This document shows, one piece after another, positions 6,595 through 9,058 of a stretch of DNA of 9,058 nt. Numbering within the stretch: the stretch's first letter is position 1; the number at the start of each line of letters is the position of its first letter. The notes beneath the pieces were generated by a model. That model saw only the letters and a list, made by a program, of their open reading frames with translations, ran no database searches and was not told the DNA's origin. The stretch is from an uncultured Anaerolineaceae bacterium (GTDB taxonomy: Bacteria; Chloroflexota; Anaerolineae; Anaerolineales; Anaerolineaceae): NCBI GenBank assembly GCA_937897615.1, contig CALCNO010000203.1, positions 1-9,058 of the forward strand. Direction: 5' to 3'. The position numbers and the translations under genes are program-made.

Positions 6595-6634
6595 AAAAAA
6601 GAACGACCCTTCTTAAGTGTTAAGAGGGGTCGTT
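6595..6634 (-). terminator. Strong intrinsic terminator after the NBR1-domain lipoprotein gene
   Basis: A 15-pair stem (6602-6616 with 6620-6634, one G-T pair) has a three-base loop. On the minus strand it is followed by C and then six Ts (6600-6595). It begins seven bases after the stop codon of the lipoprotein gene. This is the clearest rho-independent terminator in the window. Confidence 0.9.
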
Positions 6635-6640
6635 TGTAGT

Positions 6641-7819
6641 TTATGGGTGCGTCACCCGTGCTGCCATCCACTGCGCCAGGTCATCTTTGGAGTTTCCCTG
6701 GCTGGAAACATGCAGGAAGAAGATCACTTCCTTGCCATCCAGAGCAGAGAGATCCACGGTAACGGGCAGAATGGTGCCATCAAGGGTTTTGTTCCAGGTG
6801 CCCAATGTTGTTTTAGTTGAGCCGCCCTTTTCCATGTACGACAGTGTAAAGGTGACCGAGCAAGACGTCATCTTATCGGAGCACAACAGGGTAGCCGCAA
6901 ATACATCACCACTGTGGATCAGGAGTGAGGGATACTGCCCCTGAATCATGCCATCTCCACCAACGGCCGGAACTGTCTGCAGGGCACCTTCATCATCCAC
7001 CTGACCGTTTTCGAGAACAGGTGCATAAGTCCGCGTAATCGAGCCATTCTGGAAGTCCACACCATTGCTGGGGCAATTGATAAAGCCGGCATTGGTGCGC
7101 CACTGTGCAGAACAGTAATTCTTCACGAAGTCGTAAACGGTGTGCGCGTCTTTGGAATCTGGCACCGTGACCACTTTGATCACCACAGATAGCGGAACAT
7201 TGCCACTGGCGCCCACACCGAACGTGGTGCCGTTGGTTGCCTTCAGCATCCAGTTACCGGTGTAATTACCGGTGGTTCCAGGGGCATTCATTGGAACCGA
7301 AAGGTCCACCGTGCTCCCCGGGTTAACGGTGGCAGGAAAGGCCACCGAGGCTGGAGCGTTCATCGCATTGCCGCTGGTAAACACAATACGATAATCCTTT
7401 GTCCAGGAACAAGTGCCCGTGTTCTTGATGCGCCAGACCTTTACGAACGGGTCGCCCGCGGTCAGGCTGGTGTTATCGGCAATCGTCACATCCGTGATGA
7501 AACTCGCCTGATGGCACGGAATGGGAATGGCCGTAGCGGTTGGCGGGATTGCGGTTGCCGTGGGGGGCACTGCCGTAGCAGTGGGAACCGGGGTATTGGT
7601 AGGAGCGGGGGTGGGGGTAATCATCGCCTGTTGCGTCATCTGCGCAAGCATCGCGTCAAAGGCAATTTGAGTGAGGCGCGCCGAGACGGTTGCATCCACG
7701 GAACCATCCGTTGGCGGTTCCCCTGGAGTAGGGCTGCCTTTGAAAGGAAGGCTGCAAGCCGTCAGGGCAAAAATAAGCAAAACAATTGCTACAACGCTCT
7801 TTGAGAATACTGTCTTCAT
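6641..7819 (-). CDS. Lipoprotein with Pro/Thr linker and NBR1-like Ig domain
   Basis: 392 residues. A lipoprotein signal peptide has the lipobox LTAC with Cys22 as the lipid-attachment site. A spacer holds a short helix (about 41-66), followed by a low-complexity linker of PT and ATA units (about 67-100), typical of a wall-crossing tether. Residues about 102-215 match the NBR1-like (Ig-like 'next to BRCA1' central) domain: VKVWRIKNTGTCSWTKDY (126-143) with the conserved 'W-x-(I/L)-K-N-x-G-T-C-x-W' core, then V-x-P-G-x-x-V-D-L-S-V and GNYTGNWML. The C-terminal region (about 222-392) is beta-rich with several cysteines (C236, C249, C313, C320) and matches no family I recognise. AAGGAG precedes ATG 7819. 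The gene is flanked by terminators on both sides. The protein is probably a cell-surface binding or structural protein; the ligand is unknown. Confidence 0.8.
   Translation of the reverse strand: MKTVFSKSVVAIVLLIFALTACSLPFKGSPTPGEPPTDGSVDATVSARLTQIAFDAMLAQMTQQAMITPTPAPTNTPVPTATAVPPTATAIPPTATAIPIPCHQASFITDVTIADNTSLTAGDPFVKVWRIKNTGTCSWTKDYRIVFTSGNAMNAPASVAFPATVNPGSTVDLSVPMNAPGTTGNYTGNWMLKATNGTTFGVGASGNVPLSVVIKVVTVPDSKDAHTVYDFVKNYCSAQWRTNAGFINCPSNGVDFQNGSITRTYAPVLENGQVDDEGALQTVPAVGGDGMIQGQYPSLLIHSGDVFAATLLCSDKMTSCSVTFTLSYMEKGGSTKTTLGTWNKTLDGTILPVTVDLSALDGKEVIFFLHVSSQGNSKDDLAQWMAARVTHP
7526..7588 (-). repeat. Three 21-base coding units giving a Pro-Thr-Ala heptad linker
   Basis: Residues 78-98 of the lipoprotein are three near-identical heptads of the form (V/P)PTATA(I/V). 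This is a slipped-strand-prone tract that could vary in copy number among strains and so change linker length. Confidence 0.7.
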
Positions 7820-7870
7820 TTTTACTCCTTATCAACAGTTAAGACGCTGCTCTCACCCGAATTGTTCCAA

Positions 7871-7894
7871 CAAAAAGGCCAGTTTTACTGGCCT
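7871..7894 (-). terminator. Intrinsic terminator of the Tat operon
   Basis: AGGCCAGT (7876-7883) and ACTGGCCT (7887-7894) form a perfect 8-pair stem with a three-base loop. On the minus strand TTTTTG follows directly. It lies 11 bases after the stop codon of the small membrane protein gene and ends the tat-containing transcript. Confidence 0.85.
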
Positions 7895-7905
7895 CTCTTT
7901 CTACG

Positions 7906-8037
7906 TTACTTCTTCGTTTTTTCATCAAGTTCATCTCGCAGGCGTTTGAGGCGCACACTCAGGATAACCATGTACGCCGCCACCCCAACAAACAACAAAA
8001 CAAAGACGATGATCGTTACCAATACCGATGCTGGCAT
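7906..8037 (-). CDS. Small single-pass membrane protein (43 residues)
   Basis: Starts ATG 8037, stops TAA at 7906. Residues about 4-27 are one hydrophobic segment (VLVTIIVFVLLFVGVAAYMV). The tail is highly charged and helical (RLKRLRDELDEKTKK). The start lies three bases after the stop codon of the upstream lipoprotein gene, with GGAAGTGA as a weak ribosome site, so translation is probably coupled. A terminator follows at once, which supports a real, last gene of the operon. Size and layout recall CcmD-type small proteins (one membrane helix, then a basic/acidic cytoplasmic helix), but no cytochrome c maturation gene is in view and the resemblance is only architectural. Role unknown; a small accessory subunit of a membrane complex is one possibility. 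Confidence 0.65.
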   Translation of the reverse strand: MPASVLVTIIVFVLLFVGVAAYMVILSVRLKRLRDELDEKTKK

Positions 8038-8040
8038 GGT

Positions 8041-8364
8041 TCACTTCCGGTTGAAAACTGTGCCTACCCCGTCGATGGTCAATAACAACTGGTCATCTTC
8101 GATTTTGTACGTCATGCGCTGCTCCGGCACTGTGCCGTCGGTGCTGCCTTTGAAGATCACAATATCAGGGTCCTGCTTTTCGTACGCCATGCTAAAGCTA
8201 ACATTCCCACGCGCCGTGATCACCGTGCCGTCGTCCTTGAATTCCAGCGTAATCCCGGAAGAAGGTTCGACCCATTTACCCAGCAGAGGGTCTTTTTCAC
8301 CGCAACCGCTGAGCAGGATACCCGCCGCTAACACCACAAGGAGGATCAGGGATTTTACCTTCAT
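8041..8364 (-). CDS. Small lipoprotein with a lipocalin-like beta domain
   Basis: 107 residues from ATG 8364. The signal peptide ends in the lipobox LLSGC with Cys21 as the lipidated residue. The mature part begins GEKDPLLGKWVEPSSG and continues with alternating strands such as LEFKDDGTVIT, DIVIFKG and DDQLLLTIDG. This 'GxW-x-(n)-LxFxxDGT' pattern is typical of small lipocalin-like barrel lipoproteins (DUF5640/DUF4923-like); the exact family is not established. ATG 8364 has GGAG at good spacing and gives a normal signal peptide. An alternative ATG at 8400 overlaps the tatB-like stop codon (TAATG) and would add 12 residues ahead of the signal peptide. The gene is third in the Tat operon and may also have its own promoter at 8399-8427. 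Confidence 0.75.
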   Translation of the reverse strand: MKVKSLILLVVLAAGILLSGCGEKDPLLGKWVEPSSGITLEFKDDGTVITARGNVSFSMAYEKQDPDIVIFKGSTDGTVPEQRMTYKIEDDQLLLTIDGVGTVFNRK

Positions 8365-8398
8365 AGTTTCTCCGTTGCCGTAATTCAAAGACCTTTTC

Positions 8399-8427
8399 AT
8401 TATAGCTTATCGGTTGGAGGTTCTTTA
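8399..8427 (-). promoter_or_regulatory. Possible internal promoter ahead of the small lipoprotein gene
   Basis: A perfect TATAAT (8404-8399, minus strand) includes the tatB-like stop codon. The position 17 bases upstream reads TAAAGA (8427-8422), only 3 of 6 to TTGACA. Transcription from near 8392 would give a leader of about 28 bases containing GGAG. It may instead be chance sequence at the TAATG junction. Confidence 0.3.
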
Positions 8428-8792
8428 GGTGCAGCCGGGGTCTCTGCTTCTGGGGTGCCCACTGCCGCAGGTGTATTGCCCGGTTTTTGCTGATCCACTT
8501 CCCGAATCAGATCGGATACCGCCCCGGTGACGGAGCTGGAAATCTTGCGGGTATCCAGGTTGATCTCGCGGATCGTATCATCCAAACGAGCTTCTTTGGC
8601 CAATATTTTTGGAATTTCCTCGATATCGCGCTTGGTGGCCCAAACCTCTTTCCAGTATGGGGACTTGGTTACCTTGCGCAAAAACGCGCCTGCTTCCCGC
8701 GCAGTTTTCACCAGGCCTTTGGGGCCAAAAATGATCACCGCCAGCAAGATGATAAAGAGAATTTCGCCAAAGCCAAGGTTAAAGATTTTCAT
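8400..8792 (-). CDS. Twin-arginine translocase TatA/TatB-family subunit
   Basis: 130 residues. Layout is that of Tat pore/receptor subunits: a short N-terminal membrane helix (about 8-22), a hinge FGPKGL (22-27), an amphipathic helix (about 28-55), then a long charged helical region and a Pro/Ala-rich tail (about 101-130). The N-terminus NLGFGEIL carries a glutamate in the place of the conserved TatB glutamate, and the length and position next to tatC also favour a TatB-like role. TatA and TatB are hard to separate in this group. The usual proline of GPxxLP is replaced (GPKGLV). The start codon overlaps the tatC stop by one base (TAATG), so the two are translated together. With TatC it forms the receptor for folded proteins bearing twin-arginine signal peptides. 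Confidence 0.85.
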   Translation of the reverse strand: MKIFNLGFGEILFIILLAVIIFGPKGLVKTAREAGAFLRKVTKSPYWKEVWATKRDIEEIPKILAKEARLDDTIREINLDTRKISSSVTGAVSDLIREVDQQKPGNTPAAVGTPEAETPAAPKEPPTDKL

Positions 8793-9058
8793 TACTCTTC
8801 GTCTTTTTTAGGTTTGCGGCGGGCAAAGGCTGCAAACAGAATGCTGACCAGATAGAGTGAAAGCAAGGGGATCATCATTAATCCCATATTGACCGGATCG
8901 GGCGTGGGGGTCACCACAGCCGCCAGAACGGCAGAACCAATGATGGCAACCCGCCATTGCTTGAGCAGACCTTTTACGCTAACAATTCCCAGCCGCGCCA
9001 GCACCAGTACCAGCAGGGGCATCTCAAAGCATATTCCCACCCAGAACATCAGGTTGAG
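8792..9058 (-). CDS. tatC: Sec-independent translocase TatC (C-terminal fragment)
   Basis: The last 88 residues; the gene continues beyond base 9058. It covers transmembrane helices 4-6. FEMP, with the conserved glutamate of the TatC FExP motif, sits at the start of helix 4. WRVAIIGSAVLAAVVTPTPDP matches the TatC 'R-x-x-x-x-x-x-x-x-x-x-x-x-T-P-x-D' region, and IPLLSLYLVSILFA is helix 6. The end is a basic/acidic tail (RRKPKKDEE). TatC binds the twin-arginine signal peptide and nucleates the export complex in the cytoplasmic membrane. It is the first visible gene of the operon, so the operon promoter is off the window. Confidence 0.9.
   Translation of the reverse strand, partial: LNLMFWVGICFEMPLLVLVLARLGIVSVKGLLKQWRVAIIGSAVLAAVVTPTPDPVNMGLMMIPLLSLYLVSILFAAFARRKPKKDEE

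Noticed and set aside
7511..7804. A glycine/arginine-rich plus-strand frame
   Set aside because: It is the antisense reading of the lipoprotein's Pro/Thr/Ala linker, and its low complexity comes from that repeat.
7862..8383. A 173-codon plus-strand frame across the Tat-operon tail
   Set aside because: It runs antisense through a terminator hairpin, the 43-residue gene and the lipoprotein gene. The minus-strand genes have ribosome sites and a lipobox; this frame has neither.

Overview
The window looks like chromosomal DNA of moderately high GC from a Chloroflexota bacterium, probably of the Anaerolineae type. This is inferred from protein character, not from a marker gene. The clues are a lipoprotein with a proline/threonine-rich linker and an NBR1-like Ig domain, a secreted protein made of repeats ending in a WFYNN motif, and a bacterial Elp3. 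No mobile elements, CRISPR arrays, rRNA or tRNA genes were seen.

Left part (1-1716): the start of a minus-strand YgjP-like metallopeptidase gene runs off the left edge. It is divergent from a plus-strand YfcC/DcuC-type transporter, and the two promoters are packed into about 45 bases.

Elp3 block (1692-4137): a minus-strand class I methyltransferase and a plus-strand elp3 diverge from a 19-base gap centred on a palindromic TTATAA. The methyltransferase has the sequence layout of eukaryotic Trm9/ALKBH8. In eukaryotes Elp3 (in Elongator) makes cm5U at tRNA position 34 and Trm9 methylates it to mcm5U, so the pair may be a compact bacterial version of that wobble-uridine pathway. This is the most interesting part of the window.

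Signalling and surface genes (4147-7894, all minus strand): a membrane diguanylate cyclase with an intact GGDEF motif and inhibitory site has its own promoter and a structured leader of about 120 bases. Upstream of it lie two separate units for exported proteins: three exact-length 90-residue repeats behind a signal peptide, and an NBR1-like-domain lipoprotein. Hairpin terminators separate these units.

Tat block (7906-9058, minus strand): the 3' end of tatC, a tatB/tatA-like gene, a small lipoprotein and a 43-residue single-pass membrane protein form a tight operon ending at a clear terminator. The Tat genes export folded proteins. The two small genes downstream have no assigned role.

Intergenic space is very small. 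The longest stretch without a gene is 5224-5472, and it holds the diguanylate cyclase promoter and leader plus a terminator.
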